Both the position numbers and the translations under genes were made by a program. From Candidatus Omnitrophota bacterium (GTDB taxonomy: Bacteria > Omnitrophota > Gorgyraeia > Gygaellales > Profunditerraquicolaceae), in assembly GCA_018825725.1 (NCBI GenBank), contig JAHKBC010000262.1, forward strand, positions 1-14,911: a stretch of DNA of 14,911 bases, in the 5' to 3' direction. Below, in pieces: positions 7,443-14,086 of the stretch. The notes below the pieces were generated by a model. It ran no database searches. It was not told the DNA's origin and saw nothing but the letters and a program-made list of their open reading frames with translations. The first letter of the stretch is position 1. Every line of letters starts with the position of its first letter.

Positions 7443-8386
7443 TTTATGGCTAACTCTATAGCTTCGATCAGGGATACGGGACTAGCTTTATTCTTTCCGG
7501 CAATATCAAAAGCTGTGCCGTGTAAAGGCGAGGTACGAATAAAATCCAACCCCAGGGTAAGATTAACTCCTCCCCTGTCATCAACAAGTTTTAAGGGAAT
7601 AAGCGCTTGATCATGGTAAATTGCAATAACCGCGTCATAATCTCCCCTGTAGGCCTTGCTAATAGCTATATCCGCGCTTTCCGGGCCAGACACAGATATT
7701 TTCAAACGCTTAAGAGCGGGTTTCAAGATAAGTCTTTCCTCGTTGCCGATAAGTCCGTTATCTGAGGCATGAGGATTAAGAGCGCAAACTACTATCCTGG
7801 GCTTATTAATTCGAAAAAGCTGTTTTAAACCAAAATTAGTCAACTCAATAGTTTTTACAACCAATCTTTGGTTTAATGAACGAGTTACATCATTAAGCGC
7901 CAGATGCTGGGTCAGTAAAGCCATTCTCAATGACTTATTTACCAGCATCATTACAGCAAAAGCGCTGCCTGTTTTTTGAGCCAGGTATCCGGTATGCCCG
8001 GCATGAGTAAACCCGGATAATCCGGTTGCTTCTTTTGAAATCGGGCACGTAACTAAACAATCAATTTCTTTCTCTTTGATTAAACCCAAAGCCTTATCCA
8101 GGTATTCTATCGACGCTTTGCCGTATTCAGCCCTTACCTTGCCAAAACAAAAATTATTACGCTCTACATTATTAAGGTCTATAAACTTATAATCAGGTAG
8201 GCCGGGAGAGGATGGTTTGTAATAGTCAAAAATCCGTTTGTCTCCAATAATCGTAAAATTAACACGTCCGGCTACATGCTCCAGGGCTTTAGCGATTATT
8301 TCCGGGCCTATTCCCGAAGGGTCGCCAAATGTAATTCCTACCCTGAGCTTAGTAGATTTTAATATAGGTTTTCTGTTTAAGGTCAT
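7415..8386 (-). CDS. pdxA: 4-hydroxythreonine-4-phosphate dehydrogenase PdxA
   Basis: Oxidises 4-phosphohydroxy-L-threonine with NAD in the DXP-dependent route to pyridoxal 5'-phosphate; PdxJ takes the product. It has 323 residues, close to the usual 330. Visible signatures: GDPSGIGPEI at 21-30, CPISKEA at 114-120, GHT at 130-132, QHLALNDVT at 160-168, LNPHASDNG at 203-211, YHDQ at 257-260 and the closing IRTSPLHGTAFDIAGK at 283-298. His161, His206 and His258 match the three metal ligands known in E. coli PdxA. The ATG at 8386 lies inside the SurA-like gene (38-base overlap) and has no clear ribosome site, so translation is probably coupled. Placement next to a SurA-type gene and ksgA recalls the surA-pdxA-ksgA order of enterobacteria. 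Confidence 0.97.
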   Translation of the reverse strand: MTLNRKPILKSTKLRVGITFGDPSGIGPEIIAKALEHVAGRVNFTIIGDKRIFDYYKPSSPGLPDYKFIDLNNVERNNFCFGKVRAEYGKASIEYLDKALGLIKEKEIDCLVTCPISKEATGLSGFTHAGHTGYLAQKTGSAFAVMMLVNKSLRMALLTQHLALNDVTRSLNQRLVVKTIELTNFGLKQLFRINKPRIVVCALNPHASDNGLIGNEERLILKPALKRLKISVSGPESADIAISKAYRGDYDAVIAIYHDQALIPLKLVDDRGGVNLTLGLDFIRTSPLHGTAFDIAGKNKASPVSLIEAIELAIKCTLNRRRA

Positions 8387-9266
8387 TTAGAAATTTCGTC
8401 ATATCCTGTTCCATCTTCATCTGCTGGAGAATAGCGTATATATCGGATTGTACTTCCAGTAAACTCTGCTGACGGTATAAGTAAATATCAATAAGCTTGA
8501 ATATATAATATTTACCTTGGATTTCCACAGGAAGAGAGGTCTGGCCCTTTTCTAACTTAAAAACTGCCTTTTCAATTTCCGGGCGCAGTTCTCCGCCTTG
8601 CCTGCCGGTGTGTTTATTAATATCCAAATTATATTTTTTGGCAACTTCATTCCAGTCCCGGTTAATGGACAGCTTCTCGGCAATCTCCTTGGCCAAATCC
8701 GGGTCACTTAAAATAAAATATTCGAATTCCCTCTGCTCGGCTATGGTATAAGACTCGATATTCCTATAATAGTATTCAGTAACCTCCTCAGGCAATACTG
8801 TAACCTTATCTTTAACCATCCGCTCAATAATATTGACCATATAAAGCTGATCCAAAATTCGAGCTTCAAGGTCTGACTGCGCCAAACCCTGTTTAAGAAG
8901 GTCTTCCTGAAACTCACGGTCGCTGCGATAACGCAGTTTCATCTGGTCTATCCTGTATTTAATCCTATCCGCATCCACCTTGACACCGATTCTCTTCGCC
9001 TCCTGAATCAAAAGCTTATCCTCAATAAGCCTATCCAACAAATCATTTTTCATTCCAACTATTCTAATATTTACCTCATCCTCGCTATTATGCTCGGATA
9101 ACTGCATACGCATATAATTTGTAAACTCATCTAAGTCTGATTGAGTAATAACATCATTATTAACCGCAGCAATGATTTTATCCTCAGTATACCCTGCCGC
9201 GGGCCACAAACCGAAAACTAAGAACAATAAAAATATAATTACGCATCTACGGCTGTATTTTTGCAT
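8349..9266 (-). CDS. SurA-like periplasmic chaperone (degenerate PpiC domain)
   Basis: A 305-residue periplasmic protein likely assisting outer-membrane protein folding. A signal peptide covers about 1-25 (basic YSRR start, hydrophobic IIFLLFLVFGLW, AAG near the cleavage site). The SurA N-domain hallmark DKIIAAVNNDVITQSDLDEF spans 29-48, with a helical core to about 165. A parvulin-like domain follows at 175-265. It keeps GRQGGEL and the FKLEKGQTSLPVE pattern but has EYFIL where active parvulins have a His (HIL). Chaperone function without isomerase activity is therefore likely. The start at 9266 has GGAG 6 bases upstream and overlaps the mfd end by 20 bases. The surA-pdxA-ksgA order supports SurA orthology, but the protein is shorter than E. 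coli SurA (428) and has one parvulin-like domain, so I give no symbol. Confidence 0.88.
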   Translation of the reverse strand: MQKYSRRCVIIFLLFLVFGLWPAAGYTEDKIIAAVNNDVITQSDLDEFTNYMRMQLSEHNSEDEVNIRIVGMKNDLLDRLIEDKLLIQEAKRIGVKVDADRIKYRIDQMKLRYRSDREFQEDLLKQGLAQSDLEARILDQLYMVNIIERMVKDKVTVLPEEVTEYYYRNIESYTIAEQREFEYFILSDPDLAKEIAEKLSINRDWNEVAKKYNLDINKHTGRQGGELRPEIEKAVFKLEKGQTSLPVEIQGKYYIFKLIDIYLYRQQSLLEVQSDIYAILQQMKMEQDMTKFLNDLKQKTYIKIY

Positions 9267-11160
9267 TACTTACTCCGATCTTGTTAAGATTACCGACAGC
9301 GTCCCTTAATAAACGGCAATAGAGGTCAAAACCAATTGCTTCAACAAAACCATGCTGCTGAACTCCCAGCAAATTTCCCGCGCCCCTTAATTCCAGATCC
9401 TCCATAGCTATTTTAAAACCCGCGCCCAGATGCGCGTATTCAGAGATGGCCTTTAGCCTTTTCTGGGCGTCACCATCCAGAAAAATACCTCTGGGAATCA
9501 GGAAATACGCGTAGGCCGGACGGTTAAACCTGCCTACCCGGCCCCTCAATTGATGCAGGTCTGATAAACCAAACATATGCGCATTATTAATGATTATAGT
9601 ATTGGCATTTGGCACATCTATGCCGGATTCAACAATCATTGTGCAGAGCAAGATTTGAATTTCTCCTTTTAAAAAGGAGATCATAACCGACTCCAGCTCC
9701 CTAGCATGCATCTGGCCATGCGCGACAGCCAGGCTAATCTGCCGGTTAAATCTTTTAGATATCCTCTCCCTGACTTTCTGGATATCTTCTACGCGGTTAT
9801 GAATGAAAAACACCTGCCCTTTACGTTCCAATTCTCTGGTGATTGCCTGCATCACCAAATCATCGTCATATTCTACCACAATGGTCTTGATAGGCAATCT
9901 ATTTTCCGGAGGCGTATTAATTATGGAAAGATCGCGGCCACCCATAAGGCTCATATATAAAGTCCTGGGTATAGGAGTAGCAGATAAGGTCAGGACATCG
10001 GTAGTAAGCCTGATTTTCTTAAGTTTCTCTTTGGCTTTTACCCCGAAACGCTGCTCTTCGTCGATAATAACCAGGCCTAATTCCTTAAAAACTACGTCAT
10101 CAGAAAGCAATCTGTGCGTTCCGATAACTATATCCACTCTCCCTTGAGCCAGAGCTTGAACAATCTCTTTTTGTTCAAGCCCGGTTTTAAACCGACAGAG
10201 CAGCTGGCAATTCATAGGAAACTTTTTCAACCGCAAGCTGAAATTCTGATAGTGTTGTTCGGCCAGAATAGTTGTAGGAACCAGATATGCCACTTGTTTG
10301 CCATCCATCACTGCCTTAAAGGCAGCGCGCATAGCCACCTCAGTCTTACCATATCCCACATCTCCGCAAATAAGCCTGTCCATGGGCCGTTTATCCTCCA
10401 TATCCCGCCTGACCTCCTGCATAGTTTTAGCCTGATCCGGTGTCTCCTTATAGGCAAAGGTCTCGGCAAACTCACGGTGCCAGGAACTATCCGGAGAATA
10501 AGAAAATCCTTCGGCAGATACACGCATAGCCTGTAAAGCAATAAGTTCCCAGGCCATCTTCTGTATACCCTTACGAGCATTATCTTTAACCCGCTGCCAC
10601 TCTTTACTACCTAGCCTATACAGTTTAGGCCGACGCGCGTGAAAGGATATATATTTCTGCACCAAGTGCATGTCATCAACAGGAACAAATAATTTTTCCT
10701 GACGGTCATATTCAATAACCAGGTGGGGCTCGGGCCTATCGGAGATTTTTACTTTTTGAAAACCCAGGAACCTACCGATGCCATACTGATTATGCACCAC
10801 AAAGTCCCCGGTATTAAGGTCTACGAAATTAGCCAGAGGCAAATCTTCGCTAAAAACAGCATGCTTGGGTTGATGAGACTTGCGCATCGGAAGAATAATT
10901 ACTATCTGGTGTTCCCAGAGAGCCTTACCTTCCGAAAGAATAAAAGATTTGATTGATAAAATTCTATTTTCTGGGTCTAAATCAATCCTGATAGGAAATT
11001 CGAAAGTAAATGGATATATATCAACGAGGTTGCCCCTCCTGGAAAAATCACCCTCTTCCAAAATAGCATTCTGCCTTTTATAGCTAAAATTAATAAGGGT
11101 GGTTAACAGATTTTCTAAATCTATATAACCACCCTTGTAAAGTTTCAGGGACCTAAACAT
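9247..11160 (-). CDS. mfd: Transcription-repair coupling factor Mfd, minimal form (N- and C-terminal domains missing)
   Basis: DNA translocase that pushes stalled RNA polymerase off damaged DNA. At 637 residues it is little over half the usual 1,100-1,200. Residues 8-90 match only the end of the UvrB-like D1b module (ILEEGDFSRRGNLVDIYPF). D1a, the UvrA-binding D2 and D3 are absent. The polymerase-interacting (CarD-like) domain is present at about 115-185 (GDFVVHNQYGIGRFLGF, KLFVPVDDMHLVQKY). The translocase is complete: GDVGYGKTE 266-274, DEEQRFGV 367-374, SATPIPRT 393-400, ESGIDVPNAN 511-520, QLRGRVGR 537-544 and the RGAGNLLG relay 592-599. It stops at the end of D6, so D7 is missing. An in-frame TAA lies 15 bases upstream of the ATG, no ribosome site is visible, and the 3' end overlaps the next gene. 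It could be a reduced functional gene or a decaying one. Confidence 0.93.
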   Translation of the reverse strand: MFRSLKLYKGGYIDLENLLTTLINFSYKRQNAILEEGDFSRRGNLVDIYPFTFEFPIRIDLDPENRILSIKSFILSEGKALWEHQIVIILPMRKSHQPKHAVFSEDLPLANFVDLNTGDFVVHNQYGIGRFLGFQKVKISDRPEPHLVIEYDRQEKLFVPVDDMHLVQKYISFHARRPKLYRLGSKEWQRVKDNARKGIQKMAWELIALQAMRVSAEGFSYSPDSSWHREFAETFAYKETPDQAKTMQEVRRDMEDKRPMDRLICGDVGYGKTEVAMRAAFKAVMDGKQVAYLVPTTILAEQHYQNFSLRLKKFPMNCQLLCRFKTGLEQKEIVQALAQGRVDIVIGTHRLLSDDVVFKELGLVIIDEEQRFGVKAKEKLKKIRLTTDVLTLSATPIPRTLYMSLMGGRDLSIINTPPENRLPIKTIVVEYDDDLVMQAITRELERKGQVFFIHNRVEDIQKVRERISKRFNRQISLAVAHGQMHARELESVMISFLKGEIQILLCTMIVESGIDVPNANTIIINNAHMFGLSDLHQLRGRVGRFNRPAYAYFLIPRGIFLDGDAQKRLKAISEYAHLGAGFKIAMEDLELRGAGNLLGVQQHGFVEAIGFDLYCRLLRDAVGNLNKIGVSNAKIQP

Positions 11161-11167
11161 TATAGCA
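11159..11167 (-). promoter_or_regulatory. Extended -10 promoter-like site over the mfd start
   Basis: TGCTATAAT matches the extended -10 consensus TGNTATAAT exactly and contains the AT of the mfd ATG. No good -35 is found 16-18 bases upstream. If used, transcription would begin near 11152, after the ATG, so this may be fortuitous. Confidence 0.3.
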
Positions 11168-11191
11168 AAAAATAATCTTTACTAATACTCA

Positions 11192-11225
11192 GATTCACAC
11201 AGATTTAAATGAATCCGTGTAAATC
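11192..11225 (-). repeat. Hairpin built from CACGGAT-type repeats between secDF and mfd
   Basis: Two 14-base arms at 11192-11205 and 11212-11225 are separated by 6 bases. On the minus strand, the transcribed one, they pair along all 14 positions with two G-U wobbles. As plus-strand RNA the same positions would be A-C mismatches, so the element suits minus-strand RNA. No U-tract follows, so it is not an intrinsic terminator; a REP-like processing or stability element is possible. Confidence 0.6.
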
Positions 11226-11257
11226 CGTGCGTTTCAATCAGTACACCTATATCCGTG
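11213..11257. repeat. Three copies of ATCCGTG in the secDF-mfd gap
   Basis: The heptamer ATCCGTG occurs at 11213-11219, 11223-11229 and 11251-11257 in a 113-base gap, and a degenerate inverse copy (CACAGAT) lies at 11198-11204. This is a cluster of short interspersed repeats with no coding potential. It lies immediately upstream of the truncated mfd. Confidence 0.65.
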
Positions 11258-11273
11258 TTTATCAGTGATAATG

Positions 11274-13475
11274 CTACTTTTTCTTACCCTGCCAGGCCAG
11301 AACTAACGGTGAAACAATATAGACAGTCGAATACACGCCGGAGATAAAACCAACTAAAAGCGTAAAAGCAAAATTACTTAATACCTCTCCTCCGTATATT
11401 AAAATAGCTATTACAACAAAAAGGGTCAACACGGTAGTAAGAATAGTACGGCTTAAGGTCTGATTAACGCTTAAGTTAATCAATTCATAAAGGCTCTTCT
11501 TACGCACCAAGCGGCTATTCTCCCTGACCCGGTCATAAATCACTATAGTATCATTGATTGAATAACCAGCAATAGTCAGAAAAGCAGTGATGCTTAAGAG
11601 GTCAATTTGCCTGCCGGTCATAGCCAAAAATCCCAAAGCTATTAAGACATCGTGAAATAATGCAATCACACCGGCTAGCGCAAAATTAAAATGCCTGAAT
11701 CTGAAAGCAACATAAACCAGAATACCTACCAGAGACCAAAGTAAAGCATATAATGCCTTGGCCTGGAGGTGTTTACCGGCAATAGGACCAACACGCTCTA
11801 TGCGCAGAATCTGAATATCCTCATCCGGAAAATCCTCTATTAATTTTTTGGTCAAAACCTCGCTCTTATCTTTAATTGTCCTGACCAGTAAAATATGCGG
11901 ATTCTCCTTAAATTGCTGCAGGGAAGCATCATTGATATCAAGCTCCTTTAAAGTCCGACGCACCAAATCCAGGTCTGGAGCTGTTTTAAAACTATATTCT
12001 TGTAACTGACCGCCGACAAAATCAATACCAAACGACTGTTTGCCTCTACTAAATAAGCTAAACAATCCCAGGCTGATTATTACTATGGAGATAAAATAAA
12101 AAATCTTCCTTTTACTGATATAATCGAATTTTGGAGTCTTAATAATGTGCATCATGGGAAGAGTTTTCTTTAAAATACCAAACTTCAAGAATAACTCCAT
12201 AATTGTTCTGGTCACAACTATCGCGGTAAACATACTTGCTAAGAGGCCGATAGTCAAGGTAACCGCAAACCCCCTGATTGGTCCGGTGCCAAATTGAAAT
12301 AGCAGAAATGCCGCTATTAGAGTAGTAAGGTTAGAGTCAAATATGGCAGTAAAGGCTCGGCTGTAACCGCTGGATATAGCGCCGGCAAGATTCTTTCCTG
12401 CATTAATCTCTTCGCGAATGCGTTCATTAATAAGTACATTGGCATCTACAGCCATACCTAAAGAGAGCACAATACCGGCAATGCCGGGCAAAGTCAGAGT
12501 AGCTGAGATTCCTGGAAACAAAACCGGCAAAATCCCCAGGCCTCCTAAAATTAAAACCAGGTTCAAAACCAATGCAATATCAGCGACCAAGCCAGCCATA
12601 AGATAGTAAACGGCCATAAAAATAATAACCATGATGCTACCGTAAAGGCTAGCCCTTACTCCGCTATTAATAGAATCCTGGCCCAAGAGCGGGCCGACTG
12701 TCCTCTCTTCTTCAACATACATAGGAGCAGGCAGCGCGCCTACACGCAGGACTATTGCTAAGTCCCGCGCCTCATCAATACTGAAGCGGCCGGTTATAAT
12801 TGCTTCTCCGGAAGGAATGGCCTCCCTAATCCGCGGAGCAGATTGCACCTTGCCATCTAAAACAATAGCTAATCTTTCGCCGACATTCTCAGCAGTAACT
12901 TCTGCGAATTTTTTTGCTCCCTGGGAATTAAACTGTAATGAAACCAGCGGCTCATTAAACTGACTCTGATCAAATCGTACAGCCGCGTTAACCAATGTAT
13001 CCCCGGTAAGCAGAGCCTCTTTTTGAAGTAGAAGAGGCTCATTATCGTCCTGTGTATATTTCAACTCCAAGCTATCGCTTATGTTTCCAGCTAAAGCTTC
13101 TTTTAATTTCTCAGGCTCGGCCTTTACTAATTTAAATTCCAGAAGTGCGGTCCTGCCTATCAATTCAATAGCGCGGTCCCGATCAGTAACCCCGGGTAAT
13201 TGCACAATAATACCTTCTTCGCCCTGCCTTTGGATAGATGGCTCACGCACCCCGAATTCATCAATACGATTACGTATTACTTCAAGAGCCCTATCTACAG
13301 CATCAAGTTTAGCTTCCTTAGATAGGCGTGATGTATCTACCCTTAAAACCAGATGCATACCTCCTTTTAAATCCAAACCCAGGTTTATCCTTTTATGTAA
13401 AGGAAAGGCATAATAAGCGAATAACCCAATTACACCTAAAATTAATATTACCTTATAGAGTAACCTTTTTTCCAT
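11274..13475 (-). CDS. secDF: Fused protein-export membrane protein SecD-SecF
   Basis: Uses the proton gradient to pull preproteins out of SecYEG on the periplasmic side. It is a single 733-residue chain, as in Bacillus, with SecD at 1-435 and SecF at 446-733; most Gram-negatives encode two proteins. The SecD half has TM1 (6-25), LGLDLKGGMHL at 32-42, the first periplasmic domain (ALEVIRNRIDEFGV, VQLPGVTD), and TM2-6 including SLGMAVDANVLINERIREE at 338-356. The SecF half has its TM1 (457-475), FGIDFVGGQ at 482-490, ALFHDVLIALG at 605-615 and GYSINDTIVIYDRVREN at 637-653. The start is one base after yajC with AAGGAAAG as ribosome site. I see no deletion in known functional motifs. Confidence 0.97.
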   Translation of the reverse strand: MEKRLLYKVILILGVIGLFAYYAFPLHKRINLGLDLKGGMHLVLRVDTSRLSKEAKLDAVDRALEVIRNRIDEFGVREPSIQRQGEEGIIVQLPGVTDRDRAIELIGRTALLEFKLVKAEPEKLKEALAGNISDSLELKYTQDDNEPLLLQKEALLTGDTLVNAAVRFDQSQFNEPLVSLQFNSQGAKKFAEVTAENVGERLAIVLDGKVQSAPRIREAIPSGEAIITGRFSIDEARDLAIVLRVGALPAPMYVEEERTVGPLLGQDSINSGVRASLYGSIMVIIFMAVYYLMAGLVADIALVLNLVLILGGLGILPVLFPGISATLTLPGIAGIVLSLGMAVDANVLINERIREEINAGKNLAGAISSGYSRAFTAIFDSNLTTLIAAFLLFQFGTGPIRGFAVTLTIGLLASMFTAIVVTRTIMELFLKFGILKKTLPMMHIIKTPKFDYISKRKIFYFISIVIISLGLFSLFSRGKQSFGIDFVGGQLQEYSFKTAPDLDLVRRTLKELDINDASLQQFKENPHILLVRTIKDKSEVLTKKLIEDFPDEDIQILRIERVGPIAGKHLQAKALYALLWSLVGILVYVAFRFRHFNFALAGVIALFHDVLIALGFLAMTGRQIDLLSITAFLTIAGYSINDTIVIYDRVRENSRLVRKKSLYELINLSVNQTLSRTILTTVLTLFVVIAILIYGGEVLSNFAFTLLVGFISGVYSTVYIVSPLVLAWQGKKK

Positions 13476-13476
13476 A

Positions 13477-13782
13477 TTAACTTTCCTTACCCTCGCTGAC
13501 TTTTGTTACAATATGAGCCACGCAGGATTTTTCCACTTCCACCTTTACATTATCGTCAATTCTTACAATCACGCTCTTATCCTTTACATTCACAATTGTC
13601 CCGTGAATACCTCCGCTAGTCACAATATCCTGGTTCTTTACTAGATTACCCAACATATCCTTACGCTGTTTCTCCTGTTTTTTCTGCGGCTTGATAACGA
13701 TAAAATAGAGAAAAATAAACATAAGCGCAATCGGGACAATAGGGCTGGCAAGTAATGGGTTTACAGGGGCTGCATTAGGCAT
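13477..13782 (-). CDS. yajC: Sec translocon accessory protein YajC
   Basis: Small inner-membrane protein that associates with SecD and SecF at the SecYEG channel. It has 101 residues: a short N-terminus, one membrane helix (about 13-30, PIVPIALMFIFLYFIVI), the family block KPQKKQEKQRKDM at 31-43, and the domain VTSGGIHGTIVNVKDKSVIVRI at 54-75 with its typical Gly pair. A strong AGGAGG lies 4 bases before the ATG. It is directly followed by secDF, the canonical pairing. Its usual upstream neighbour tgt is replaced here by rpsP. Confidence 0.96.
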   Translation of the reverse strand: MPNAAPVNPLLASPIVPIALMFIFLYFIVIKPQKKQEKQRKDMLGNLVKNQDIVTSGGIHGTIVNVKDKSVIVRIDDNVKVEVEKSCVAHIVTKVSEGKES

Positions 13783-13786
13783 GATT

Positions 13787-13792
13787 CCTCCT
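13787..13792 (-). promoter_or_regulatory. Ribosome binding site of yajC
   Basis: A full AGGAGG sits 4 bases before the yajC ATG, inside the 19-base gap after rpsP. It fixes the yajC start and predicts good translation even without coupling to rpsP. Confidence 0.85.
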
Positions 13793-13801
13793 TATAAATT
13801 T

Positions 13802-14041
13802 TTAAGCTTTTTGTTTTTTTACCAGACTCTTTATGGTCTGAGAAGCTTGAGCGCCCTTACTAACCCAATATTCAAAGCGCTCCTTGTTAATCTTAAAAAC
13901 TCCGCTCACGGGATTATAAAATCCGAGCTCTTCAATAAACCGGCTATCCCTTCCGCGTTTACCATCAAAAACCGTAAAGCGAAAATGCGGTTTTTTCTTA
14001 GGATTCTTACCAATTCTTCTTAATCGGATACGTACTGACAT
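13802..14041 (-). CDS. rpsP: 30S ribosomal protein bS16
   Basis: Small-subunit protein that binds 16S rRNA early in 30S assembly. It has 79 residues, the usual size. The family start VRIRLRRIGKNPKKKPHFR (3-20) is clear, followed by DSRFIEELGFYNPV (32-45), ERFEYWVSKGAQAS (54-67) and a basic C-terminus. A near-ideal ribosome site precedes it. In most bacteria rpsP is followed by rimM, trmD and rplS; here it sits between trpE and yajC-secDF, an unusual location. Confidence 0.98.
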   Translation of the reverse strand: MSVRIRLRRIGKNPKKKPHFRFTVFDGKRGRDSRFIEELGFYNPVSGVFKINKERFEYWVSKGAQASQTIKSLVKKQKA

Positions 14042-14049
14042 TTTTACTT

Positions 14050-14055
14050 CCTCCT
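14050..14055 (-). promoter_or_regulatory. Ribosome binding site of rpsP
   Basis: AGGAGG, 8 bases before the rpsP ATG and within a longer purine run, is the strongest ribosome site in the window, as expected for a ribosomal protein gene. Confidence 0.88.
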
Positions 14056-14060
14056 TTTTC

Positions 14061-14081
14061 TTCTGTGAACTGTCAACTGTG
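14061..14081. repeat. Three-copy 7-base tandem repeat before rpsP
   Basis: Plus-strand units TTCTGTG, AACTGTC and AACTGTG follow each other at a strict 7-base period in the 45-base gap between trpE and rpsP. Short ACTGT-type tandem repeats often occur dispersed in intergenic DNA of environmental bacteria (general recollection). No promoter hexamers or hairpin accompany this one. Confidence 0.6.
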
Positions 14082-14086
14082 AGTTA

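Noticed and set aside
10114..10580. Frames on both strands inside mfd (140 and 90 codons)
   Set aside because: They overlap conserved Mfd sequence between the polymerase-interacting domain and Walker A and show no motifs of their own.
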